Source: Rana temporaria | Taxonomy: Eukaryota > Chordata > Amphibia > Anura > Ranidae | Length of the DNA: 64,000 nt | Assembly (NCBI RefSeq): GCF_905171775.1 | Contig: NC_053497.1 | Coordinates: forward strand, 40,275,781-40,339,780 | Direction of reading: 5' to 3' | Part shown: one piece after another, positions 23,817 through 32,640 of the stretch | Layout: every line of letters begins with the position of its first letter | How positions within the stretch are numbered: position 1 is the stretch's first letter | Program-made: the position numbers and the translations under genes | Notes under the pieces: generated by a model | The model's input: the letters and a program-made list of their open reading frames with translations, nothing else | Database searches by the model: none | What the model was told of the DNA's origin: nothing

Positions 23817-24764
23817 ACTCAGTTTAGGGTCATCAGACTTCATTGTTGTCACAGTGACCATCGATGGTACATCTGAGAACAGTCAGATATACTGTACATA
23901 TATCTTTTGCACAGCTTCTGCCCTAAATAGAAATTTTCAGTATGTAATTAGGGGAACTTTTATTTTCCCGATTCAGTTTTGTCCAAGTATGAGATGTTGA
24001 GGCAGATCACAGGCCACATGCAGGAACAAAAATTCAAACCTCTCCACATGTTTGCTGACTAAGGCATAGTGACAATGTGACATGACTTCTGAATTTATAT
24101 GGTCCTTGTATATCAACATATTGCTCACATTTAATGTGTCAGGTAATTGGATCAATGAACATCCAAGAAAATATCCTTTTATTGTAACTGGAAATCCCTC
24201 AGCACAGACGTGAGAGCTCTCCTCACTGCGTAGTCACTGTTTGCCTGTGACTGGAACAGCGATGACATCACTGACAGGAAGCAGAAGATTATAACTGGCA
24301 GGAAATCTGTTGTGTACCCGCTCATACATGCCGCTCTTTATCTGAGCTTTCTAAAGAAAAATTATTAATCCAAATATTAATATACACAGATTGGCGACTC
24401 GTGGGACAAGAACTATTGGTCATGTTTTGCAATGCTTAACGTTGTAACCACAACAAAAGTCTTTTATCAATTAGTTTAAAATTAAAGAGAACCTAGCATC
24501 AGATATATTTTTACAGTTAAGTTCAGCATGCCAAGTAATGTGTAATTGTAACACCTTCTCTCACAGTACTCCCCCTGAACATGCCTCAGAGTGCACCATC
24601 TTTCTTTAGGCATCATCCAGGGTCAGCATCTACTTCTTGACCTGGGATTCTAGATCAAAGATGACATTGCTATGTAAATCTTGGTGGCTGTTGGTGTTCA
24701 CAGTATCTGACACAGATCAGATCCTGCTGCAGTCTCTAACTATGTGAATGGCTACAATGTTACA
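23817..24764. other. Non-coding stretch, no gene seen
   Basis: Looks single-copy within the window. A 60-codon minus frame at 23973-24155 has ordinary amino-acid composition but no family I recognise. No splice-bounded exon could be argued. Confidence 0.35.
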
Positions 24765-25253
24765 GTGTTGAAGTCTGATCTGTCTGAATTTCGCCCTGAA
24801 CACTCCACGGAAACTGCTGTCCTAAAACTAACAATCTACTAATGGCCAAAACCAATGGACACTATTCTGTACTCCTACTCCTGGACCTGTCTGCTGCCTT
24901 TGATACCATTGACCACCCTCTTCTCTTTAAAAAACTCCACGTCTTTGGTCTCCTACTCCTGGACCTGTCTGCTGTCTTTGATACGATTGACCACCCTCTT
25001 CTCTTTAAAAAACTCCACGTCTTTGGTCTCCTACTCCTGGACCTGTCTGCTGCCTTTGATATGGTTGACCACCCTCGTTGCTTCAAAAAAACTCCACGTC
25101 TTTGGTCTCCTACACCTGGACCTGTCTGCTGCCTTTGATACAGTTGACCACCCTCTCTGCTTCAAAAAAACTCCACGTCTTTGGTCTCCTACTCCTGGAC
25201 CTGTCTGCTGCCTTTGATACGGTTGACCACCCTCTCCTCTTCAAAAAACTCCT
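24765..25253 (+). pseudogene. L2/CR1-like LINE reverse transcriptase, 5' part with tandem motif-A repeats
   Basis: A frame reads FRPEHSTETAVLKLT, a typical lead-in to LINE reverse transcriptase, followed by the palm motif LLLLDLSAAFDTIDHPLLF. From about 24872 a 78-bp (26-codon) piece holding this motif, including its catalytic aspartate, is repeated in tandem about five times up to the LTR insertion at 25253. Frames shift between units through A-run length changes, so no single ORF spans the array. The sequence continues after the LTR element at 28590. Clade (L2 or related) is inferred from motif style. Confidence 0.8.
24872..25253 (+). repeat. 78-bp tandem array of LINE RT motif A, left part
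   Basis: Unit starts recur near 24872, 24950, 25028, 25106 and 25184. Each holds CTCCTGGACCTGTCTGCTG and TTCAAAAAACTCCACG-like phrases. The last unit is cut at CTCCT, the target site of the LTR retrotransposon. Confidence 0.9.
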
Positions 25254-25880
25254 TGTAACGGACACATGCATGCTGCCGAGACAGTTATAATCTTCATGCA
25301 GGGAGGACTACAAGGAACTGCATGGCTTGTCACAAGTGGATGTACCACAGTGTATTCTGAGCTCAAAGGGTTAATTGGACAAGTTTCTTTTCATTGTTGA
25401 ATGCTAATGTTCCCTTCGCATAGATAATGAACTCTTCTTTTGTGTGCAGGTAAACAGCCCCCTGTGAGGTGTATGCTGATGGGGATTATGTGTGAGTGAT
25501 AATTGTTTTAAAGGTTAATTGAATTCTATGTGCCTGGCCAGGAAATGTTAAGTGGGGTGAGGTGCCGAAGCGTCTAGAAACTGGCCAAGTGATTAATTCA
25601 AGGAGATGTCATTGTTTCAGGGGGTCTGTGTTGAAGCCCCCTACTGGGAAAAGGGGAGGGCGGAAACTGTCATTGTTCTTGTAACAGTTGTAACCAGATA
25701 TAAGCAGGTGAAATATGCCAAATAAAGTCAGTCTGCTTGACCCTCCAAACGTAGCACGTCTCGTTTCTTGGAAGGGCGTTCGATGAGATATACCGGTGGT
25801 ACCTGCATATCGCAGCTTGCCAGGGAAAAGGACGTCTCCAACGGCTGAGACCCCTCACTACCAAGGGGGTAGCCGTTACA
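25254..25880 (+). repeat. 5' long terminal repeat
   Basis: 627 bp, starting TGTAACGGACAC and ending AGCCGTTACA, so TG...CA with short inverted termini TGTAACG/GTTACA. A TATA-like AGATATAAG (about 25697) and polyadenylation signal AATAAA (25721-25726) mark the probable promoter and R region. It differs from the 3' LTR at C/T (about 25661), G/A (about 25750) and T/C (about 25796). Confidence 0.95.
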
Positions 25881-25900
25881 TTGGTGGCAGCAGTGGGATG
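25881..25900 (+). promoter_or_regulatory. Putative primer-binding site
   Basis: TTGGTGGCAGCAGTGGGATG lies directly after the 5' LTR, where the minus-strand primer tRNA of an LTR retrotransposon anneals. I have not assigned the tRNA. Confidence 0.6.
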
Positions 25901-25928
25901 GTCCTTTTATCCAAAGAGCAAGTTCTAA

Positions 25929-27833
25929 ATGGAGTCGCAGTACGCCAGGCTGAAAAGATCCACACTGAAAGATCTATTGGAGATTCGTGGTAGGAGCGCC
26001 AGCAACAGACCACGGAGGGAGCTGATAGCTGACCTGCTGGAGCTGGACGAAATGGATAGATCCATGGAAGGAACGGAGCCCCTTGCACCGGTCAGCGAAG
26101 AAGATGTAATTACTGGGATTGTACAGCGGAGATTATCCTTGTATCCAGAAACGTCCGTGGAACTAATCAACCAGCTGTTCCGGGAAGCAAGGGAAGAAAT
26201 ACAAACGAAGAGGGGACAAGAACTGGAACTGGTAAGAGCGAGACAGCCCATTACACCTGCAGTTCCTACCCCCCCACCCGCTGCTACAGGAAAGAAAATA
26301 CCGTTCACTGCATTTAAAGCTTTTGTAGAAAGTGAGGAGGAAATCGATGGATATTTGGCGGACTTTGAGAGACAGTGCTCACTACACCAGGTACCACCAG
26401 ACCAATGGGTCACTATTTTGTCGGGGAAACTGTCGGGCAAAGCCAACGAAGCCTTTCGGGCTCTCGCTCCAGAGGATATTTTACAATATCAGCAAGTTAA
26501 AAAGGCGCTGCTAACCCGAAATGCCGTAACGCCAGAAGCCTACCGCCGGCGCTTCCGGGAGTCCAAGAAGATGGCTGTGGACTCCCACATGGAATGGGCC
26601 AACCAGTTACAAAGGGTGGCATCCCTTTGGGTCCAAGGGTGCAAGGCCAACACCGGGGAGGAAGTATTGCAGCTGTTCCTAATGGAACATTTCTTCCAAG
26701 ACCTGGCCGCAGACATACAAGACTGGGTACGAGATCGCCGTCCCGCTAACTTAAACGAGGCGGCTCGGCTAGCAGATGAGTACGCGGAGACAAGGAAAGT
26801 AAGCCAGGGTACGACGCGGCTGGCTCAGAAGGTAGAACCGCGTACTCCAACCGTCACCCCACGCCCAGAGTTTTGGGCTCCAGTCCCACCACGTCCTCAG
26901 GGGCCTAGCAACTACCCCCGGGATTCGCCTAGGGTGACGTGCCATCACTGCAGCGACACGGGACATATTGCTCGTTATTGCCCTTTGAGAGCTACAAATA
27001 ACAACTGGAGACGCACAACACCCAACACAGAGGTCACTCCATCACGTCCCTCTGCGGCCCACTGCCTGGAGACCGAGGGGGGCCCTGAGGAATGTCTGGG
27101 AATTTGGTATGAGGCAGACCCAATACAAGCGGCCTCTCCGGATAACCGTCAGCATCACCGTCAGGAGGTACGAGTGAATGGACAAGTAGCACAAGGCTTA
27201 AGAGATTCCGGGACTACTATCACTCTGATTCAAAAACATCTGGTAAAGCCAGAGAACGTGTCCACTCGCACAGTTGCCGTCCGGGTCGCAGGGGGTGCTG
27301 TATTTCACGTACCCACCACCCGTGTGCACTTAGACTGGGGAGCCGGGTCAGGAAAGACCACAGTTGGTATCATGGACAACCTACCTGCCGAGGTGGTGCT
27401 GGGCAACGACATTGGCCCTCTGACTTCGGCTTATTTACCTACACCTGCTGCTGCTTGTCCCGGGACCACCCGCGTTGCTGGAATCAACCCGCTTGCTGCT
27501 GAGAACCGGGTAAGACTACCTTCCCCGACATGTACTGTAGATCCGGCACAATATCACAGTCTAAAATGGGAATGTGACAAGTTGGCCAGTGAGAAATCAG
27601 AGATGCAACGACACTATGTCACGTATTATGAGATGTCCCGTGGCTTGAACATTGAAATGCACAAACAGGCGGAAATTGTCAAAAGATTAAATGGGATTTG
27701 CATCCAGGTGGTGCCGTATCTGTCCCAAGAGCATCAGCAACAGGTTTTGGGAGCCATTGAGAGAGCAAAGCAAGTGACTGTTCCAGAATTGAATTCTATT
27801 CTTCACCTTCACCATCAGCTACCGACCTGGTAA
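25929..27833 (+). CDS. Gag-protease polyprotein fused to a TLE5-like Q domain
   Basis: 634 codons, uninterrupted, starting at the first ATG after the primer-binding site. Residues about 1-330 are the Gag part (charged N terminus, capsid-like helical middle, proline-rich linker). Residues 338-351 form a CX2CX4HX4C zinc knuckle for RNA binding. A retropepsin-like aspartic protease follows, with DSG at 426-428 and the second conserved strand VLGND at 490-494. At residue 540 retrotransposon sequence stops and 85 residues match the TLE5/AES Q domain (AQYHSLK to ELNSI), then ten residues and a stop. Reverse transcriptase should have followed the protease. Gag would assemble particles in the cytoplasm; the Q domain in its host protein forms coiled-coil tetramers and contacts TCF/LEF factors. 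What the fusion does is unknown. Confidence 0.92.
   Translation: MESQYARLKRSTLKDLLEIRGRSASNRPRRELIADLLELDEMDRSMEGTEPLAPVSEEDVITGIVQRRLSLYPETSVELINQLFREAREEIQTKRGQELELVRARQPITPAVPTPPPAATGKKIPFTAFKAFVESEEEIDGYLADFERQCSLHQVPPDQWVTILSGKLSGKANEAFRALAPEDILQYQQVKKALLTRNAVTPEAYRRRFRESKKMAVDSHMEWANQLQRVASLWVQGCKANTGEEVLQLFLMEHFFQDLAADIQDWVRDRRPANLNEAARLADEYAETRKVSQGTTRLAQKVEPRTPTVTPRPEFWAPVPPRPQGPSNYPRDSPRVTCHHCSDTGHIARYCPLRATNNNWRRTTPNTEVTPSRPSAAHCLETEGGPEECLGIWYEADPIQAASPDNRQHHRQEVRVNGQVAQGLRDSGTTITLIQKHLVKPENVSTRTVAVRVAGGAVFHVPTTRVHLDWGAGSGKTTVGIMDNLPAEVVLGNDIGPLTSAYLPTPAAACPGTTRVAGINPLAAENRVRLPSPTCTVDPAQYHSLKWECDKLASEKSEMQRHYVTYYEMSRGLNIEMHKQAEIVKRLNGICIQVVPYLSQEHQQQVLGAIERAKQVTVPELNSILHLHHQLPTW
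27546..27800 (+). other. Captured host TLE5 (AES) Q-domain coding segment
   Basis: 85 in-frame codons (ORF residues 540-624). Seen: AQYHSLKWECDKLASEKSEM, NIEMHKQAEIVKRLNGIC, PYLSQEHQQQVLGAIERAKQ, PELNSI. From memory of vertebrate Groucho-family proteins, CDKLASEKSEM and VLGAIERAKQVT.PELNS are TLE5 versions; TLE1-4 read CEKLASEKTEM and AVERAKQVTMAELNA. I count only about six replacements against TLE5 as I recall it (for example W, T, R and I in LKWEC, YVTYY, MSRGL, ICIQV). Host genes split this domain over several small exons, but here it is continuous, so the source was probably a spliced mRNA. Confidence 0.92.
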
Positions 27834-27884
27834 GCCAATGGAAAGGCCGACGGACTGTCCAGGCAAACGGAACTTTTACCCTAA
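27834..27884 (+). pseudogene. Remnant of the pol C-terminal end
   Basis: In the same frame as gag, directly after its TAA, the codons read ANGKADGLSRQTELLP then stop. ADGLSRQ/ADALSR is the hallmark end of the RNase H region in Ty3/Gypsy elements. Its position only about 80 bp before the 3' LTR suggests that RNase H was the last pol domain in the parent, as in Gmr1-like elements where integrase precedes reverse transcriptase. The alternative is that integrase was also deleted. Confidence 0.7.
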
Positions 27885-27948
27885 CAGCAGACCGGACATC
27901 CCCAAGTTGATCCGAAAAGGATCAATCCGGGTCTGCCGGAGTGTTCCA

Positions 27949-27962
27949 CAAAGGGGGAGTAG
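27949..27962 (+). promoter_or_regulatory. Polypurine tract
   Basis: CAAAGGGGGAGTAG immediately precedes the 3' LTR, the normal place for plus-strand priming in LTR retrotransposons. Confidence 0.8.
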
Positions 27963-28589
27963 TGTAACGGACACATGCATGCTGCCGAGACAGTTATAAT
28001 CTTCATGCAGGGAGGACTACAAGGAACTGCATGGCTTGTCACAAGTGGATGTACCACAGTGTATTCTGAGCTCAAAGGGTTAATTGGACAAGTTTCTTTT
28101 CATTGTTGAATGCTAATGTTCCCTTCGCATAGATAATGAACTCTTCTTTTGTGTGCAGGTAAACAGCCCCCTGTGAGGTGTATGCTGATGGGGATTATGT
28201 GTGAGTGATAATTGTTTTAAAGGTTAATTGAATTCTATGTGCCTGGCCAGGAAATGTTAAGTGGGGTGAGGTGCCGAAGCGTCTAGAAACTGGCCAAGTG
28301 ATTAATTCAAGGAGATGTCATTGTTTCAGGGGGTCTGTGTTGAAGCCCCCTACTGGGAAAAGGGGAGGGCTGAAACTGTCATTGTTCTTGTAACAGTTGT
28401 AACCAGATATAAGCAGGTGAAATATGCCAAATAAAGTCAGTCTGCTTGACCCTCCAAACATAGCACGTCTCGTTTCTTGGAAGGGCGTTCGATGAGATAT
28501 ACCGGCGGTACCTGCATATCGCAGCTTGCCAGGGAAAAGGACGTCTCCAACGGCTGAGACCCCTCACTACCAAGGGGGTAGCCGTTACA
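27963..28589 (+). repeat. 3' long terminal repeat
   Basis: 627 bp, colinear with the 5' LTR with three substitutions by eye. AATAAA at 28430-28435 would end the element's transcript. CTCCT follows at 28590-28594. Confidence 0.95.
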
Positions 28590-30365
28590 CTCCTCGTCTT
28601 TGGTCTCCTACTTCTGGACCTGTCTACTGCCTTTGATACGGTTGACTACCCTCTCCTCTTCAAAAAACTCCACGTCTTTGGTCTCCTACTCCTGGACCTG
28701 TCTGCTGCATTTGATACAATTGACCACCCTCTCCTCTTCAAAAAACTCCACGTCTTTGGTCTCCTACTCCTGGACCTGTCTGCTGCATTTGATACAATTG
28801 ACCACCCTCTCCTCTTCAAAAAACTCCACGTCTTTGGTCTCCTACTCCTGGACCTGTCTGCTGCCTTTGATACGGTTGACCACTCTCTCCTCTTCAAAAA
28901 ACTCCACATCTTTGGTCTCCTACTCCTGAACATGTCTGCTGCCTTTGATATGGTTGACCACACTCTCCTCTTTAAAAAAACTCCACGTATTTGGTCTCCT
29001 ACTCCTGGACCTGTCTGCTGCCTTTGATATGGTCGACCACCCTCTCCTCTTCAAAAAACTCCACGTCTTTGGTCTCCTACTCCTGGACCTGTCTGCTGCC
29101 TTTGATACCGTTGACCACCCTCTCCTCTTCAAAAAACTCCACGTCTTTGGTCTCCTACTCCTGGACCTGTCTGCTGCCTTTGATATGGTTGACCACCCTC
29201 TCCTCTCGTCTTTGGTCTCCGTGACTGTACTCTTTGCTGGTTCTCTTCCTACATATTCCAACCACACCTTTAGCAATACTTACAATTCTACTTTCTCCTT
29301 TACCTTTCTCTGTTCTTGGACCTCTCCTATTTTCAATCTACACCTCCTCCCTGGGTCAGCTGATAGCCTCCCATGGTTTCCAATACCATCTCTGCTGACG
29401 GCACCCAAATCTATCTCTCTACCCCCCAGATAATTTCCTCAGTCTCTTCACGCATCAATAATATACTAACAGGTATATCAGTCTGGATGTCACACCACTT
29501 CCTCAAACTCAATCTATCCAAAACCGAATTTTAATTTTTTTTCTCCCCCACCTGCCCCTTCTGATCTCTCTGTCAAGATTAATGGCACAACTGTCAACCG
29601 ATCCCCACATGCCAAGGTTCTAAGTTTTATTCTGGACTCTGATCTATACTTTCAGCCCCCACGTCCAATCACTCTCTGAATGTTGCTGCCTCAACCTTTG
29701 CAACTTCTCCAGAATACACCCCTTTCCAAACAATGTCACCACAAAGCTTATACTGTATAGTCTATGCCTCCTTCAGTCCATTATGAATGTTGCTCTAAGA
29801 CTTATCCACCTTACCAATCGCTATGTCTCTGCAACTCCTCTCTGTCAATCCCTCCACTGGCTTCCTCTCACCCAACAAATTGAATTCAAAATACTAACAA
29901 ATTACAAAGCCATCCACAACTCAGCCCCCAGCTACATCACTAGCCTAGTCTCTAAATACCAACCTAATCTTTCTCTTCGTTCCTCCCAAGACCTCCTGCT
30001 CTCTAGCTCCCTCGTCACCTCCTCCCATGCTCACCTCCAGGACTTTTCCAGAGCCTCTCTCATCCTATGGAACTCCTTACCCCAATCTGTCCGATTATCT
30101 CCTACTGTGTTATCTTTTAGGTGATCCCTGAAAACCCCCCTCTTCAGAGAAGCCTATCCTGCCCACACCTAGCAACTGTAATTGATTTTACTCCATCAGC
30201 TCCTCCCCCACAGTTATTACTTTTTGTTTCACGTGACCCTCTCTTCTAGATGGTAATGAGCAGGGCCTTCTGAGTCCGCCTGTATTGAATTACTGTCTGC
30301 CTTTGTGTTTTAAAGCGCTGCGCAAACTGTTTGCACTATATAACTCCTGCATTGTAATAATAATC
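28590..30365 (+). pseudogene. L2/CR1-like LINE, 3' part
   Basis: It continues the LINE broken by the LTR element. After the tandem motif-A array, frame-shifted reverse-transcriptase sequence follows. The catalytic box, normally YADD in these LINEs, reads SADGTQIY at 29391-29414, so the enzyme is dead. The C-terminal region is open at 29783-30124 (LHWLPLTQQIEFKILTNYKA, SASLILWNSLPQ-like). The 3' tail is AAAGCGCTGCGCAAACTG, then a TTTGCACTATATAACTCCTG phrase and (AAT)n. It is ancient relative to the LTR insertion. Confidence 0.82.
28600..29211 (+). repeat. 78-bp tandem array of LINE RT motif A, right part
   Basis: About eight units start near 28603, 28681, 28759, 28837, 28915, 28994, 29072 and 29150, giving about 13 with the left part. 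The unit length of 26 codons keeps LLLLDLSAAFDTVDHPLLF open in each. Frames break where the A run is seven rather than six. Confidence 0.9.
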
Positions 30366-30900
30366 ACTGGAACAGAGGAAACTGAGGAAATGCTTCCTCT
30401 TGCCTGCAGCAAACTGTTGACCTCATCTCAGCCTAGGCATAGTCACTGGAATGCATCCCCTGGATGGCCTTGTAATGATAGAAAGTAGAGTTAGTTTTGA
30501 AAAATTATACTGTTACTATATTTTCTGACATGTCAGGAATGTATCATTGCACACTTGCAAAGTTAACATCTGTATAACGCAAACTGATCATTTTATTTTT
30601 TCCTGGAAACCCCAGCTGACCTCATTATTTTGTTCATTCAACTAGCTAAATAAATTCAGTCTTAACTGCATAACTGAGCCCTGCAGTTTATATTCCTCCT
30701 AACTACAGGGCTCTGTTATTTGATCCTGTTTTGCACTCTAAGGAGTTGGCAGGGCGGCTAAAGTGTCAGATTCAGACTAAAGTAAAGATAAATAAGGGCA
30801 CATAAATTTTCAACCTGCACAGTTAATTTAAGGCTGAATATTCAGATTCTTGGATTATTGGAACCAGTTGCAATTTATAACGTTTAATGGCTGTTTTAAA
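30366..30900. other. Non-coding stretch, no gene seen
   Basis: AT-rich, no ORF of note, no recognised repeat. Confidence 0.4.
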
Positions 30901-31526
30901 GGCTCCATGCACACTAGCGTTTTTTTTTTAACTCCTAGAAGCTGTTATTAGCACATTACTTTAGGCTATTAGCACTTTTTTTAACTTCAGCATCTTGCAT
31001 CTCCCTTTTTCAGATGGTTTTCTCTTCAGAAAAAAAATGCTAGATGCTCCTAAACACTTCTAAATGTTACTTAGCCCGCATTCACACCTAGGCGTTTTTA
31101 CGCCTGTAGCGCTACGCCGCTGCCGCCAGAGGGCTGAAAACAGATGTCCCTCTATGGAGATGGTTCACATCTCCACGCCGAACGCCGGACGCCTGTCGCC
31201 TGCCGCGTGAAAAAAGGTCCCGGACCTTTTTTTCAGGCGTCTTCGAGCGTTCGGCTAGGAGATGGGAATCATCTCCATAGAGGGGGTCATCTTGGGGCAC
31301 ATCTAGGCGGACAATACCGGCGTTTTGTCGCCGCAAATCGCGGTACAAAACGCCGCTATTTTTACCGCGATTTGCGGCGACAAAACGCCGCGATTTCGTC
31401 CGCCTAGATGTGAATGCAGCCAAAAATGCTACTAGCATCTTGAACAAAATGCTATTAGTATTTTTTCATCCAGCATTTTTTTTCTAGAAGTTTTTGAGCT
31501 TAAAAACTCTAGTGTGCATGGAGCCT
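30901..31526. mobile_element. Inverted-repeat element with a second one nested inside
   Basis: Outer ends GGCTCCATGCACACTAGCG and CTAGTGTGCATGGAGCC are near-perfect inverted repeats. At about 31073-31424 lies a second palindromic element (GCATTCACACCTAGGCG and CGCCTAGATGTGAATGC) with TTTGTCGCCGCAAATCGCGG and its complement near its centre. Confidence 0.7.
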
Positions 31527-31876
31527 CAAGTCTCACACGGTATAAAGTCCGTCGGGAATCCCGATGGGAAAACCGAGAACCTGCTCGGTAAGTTTTTTCC
31601 GTGTACACACAGCCGGGTTTCCCGTTGGGAAAACTGCAGGGAGCGATTTGGCCAGGAATCCCGGCCATGTGTATGCTCCCTCGCAGTGTTTCCCCATAGA
31701 AAAACTGCCGGGTTTTAAACCGCCGGGAATCCCGGCAGGAAAATAGAGATCGGGTTCTCTATTTTCCCGCAATGATTCCTTGCAGTTTTCCTGTCGGGAA
31801 AACTGCAAGGAAGCGTACACACGGCCGGTTTTCCCGGCCAAAAGCTCTCCTGGCAGGAAAACCGGTTGTGTGTACT
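31527..31876. mobile_element. Palindromic MITE with CCCGGC/GCCGGG-rich arms
   Basis: Repeated inverted phrases such as GGGAATCCCGGC and GCCGGGATTCC, plus CGTACACACGGCCGG and CCGGTTGTGTGTAC near the ends, recall the Harbinger-like family with a diverged interior. The 168-codon minus frame here is a by-product. Confidence 0.5.
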
Positions 31877-32335
31877 TTACAGCGGAGCTCCACCCTAAAG
31901 TGGAACTTCCACTCATCGGATCCCCCCCCCCTCCGGTGCCACAATTGGCACCTTTTGGGGGGAGGGGGGACAGGATACCTGTCTTTGAGGTATCAGGTAT
32001 CCTTTCCCACTTCCGGGAGTCCGGCCGTGGCCGTGACACGGCAGTGACGTCACCGTGGGGCTCCCTCCTCCTCCTCCCTTGGCCGCCGGGCTAATAGGAG
32101 AGAGGAGCGGGGCCTTGCGCAGTAGGGTTCCCGGCATGAAGCCGAAAGGCTACACTGCCGGGTTCCCTTACCTGCAATGGCGGCGGCCTTTCGGCTTCAC
32201 GCCGGGAATCCTACTGCCGACATCAAGGGACAGCAGGACAGATAAGTGTCCATTTATTAAAAGCCAGCAGCTGCAGTATGTGTAGCTACTGGCTTTTATT
32301 TTATTATTTTTTTCCCGAAACCTCCGCTTTAATTT
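31877..32335. mobile_element. Inverted-repeat element with GC-rich arms
   Basis: AGCGGAGCTCCACCC on the left pairs with CCTCCGCTTTAA on the right. GGCATGAAGCCGAAAGGC and GCCTTTCGGCTTCACGCC pair within. Also contains a C10 run at about 31922. No gene. Confidence 0.5.
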
Positions 32336-32640
32336 TGTTTTCTTTCTAGGGTGAAGATCCTCTTTAAGAAGATTACCTGGGGATCAATGGGAAGTAGCCA
32401 TTAAGAAAAACACCATGGTACATTGGGGATCAGTGACAGGATCAGTGGGAGGATAAATGCCTCTCACATTGGTAGTCACTAGGAAGAATACCCCACTACA
32501 TTTATAATCGGTCAGAGGATGAAGGTCACACTGGTAATCATTAGGAAGAATACCCCACTACATTTAGAATTGTCAGAGGATGAATGTTTCCTACACTGGT
32601 AATCATTAGGAAGAATATTTTGTTGCACTTGTGATTGGTA
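32336..32640 (+). repeat. Degenerate tandem repeat, about 60-bp unit, 3-4 copies
   Basis: GGAAGAATACCCCACTACAT and ATCATTAGGAAGAATA recur with GTCAGAGGATGAA between them. Confidence 0.65.

Larger units (their letters stand above)
25254..28589 (+). mobile_element. Complete non-autonomous LTR retrotransposon with a Gag-protease-TLE5 fusion
   Basis: Two 627-bp LTRs (TGTAACG...GTTACA) enclose a 2.1-kb interior. The CTCCT target duplication is present at 25249-25253 and 28590-28594. Order: LTR, primer-binding-like site, gag and retropepsin ORF with a host-derived C-terminal domain, short pol remnant, polypurine tract, LTR. Reverse transcriptase and integrase are absent, so movement would need enzymes in trans. 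I see three LTR differences, implying recent insertion. Ty3/Gypsy-type affinity is inferred from the CCHC knuckle, the DSG protease and the ADGLSRQ remnant. Confidence 0.93.

Noticed and set aside
25925..26446. 173-codon minus-strand ORF
   Set aside because: Shadow of the gag ORF on the opposite strand.
27546..27800. Host TLE5 gene or ordinary processed pseudogene at this place
   Set aside because: The segment is in frame with gag, lies between PBS and PPT of an LTR element with a clean target duplication, and shows no poly-A tail or further TLE5 sequence. It is part of the retrotransposon.
31432..32094. Several 75-168-codon frames on both strands
   Set aside because: They follow palindromic MITE arms (CCCGGC-rich). 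No domain or splice logic.
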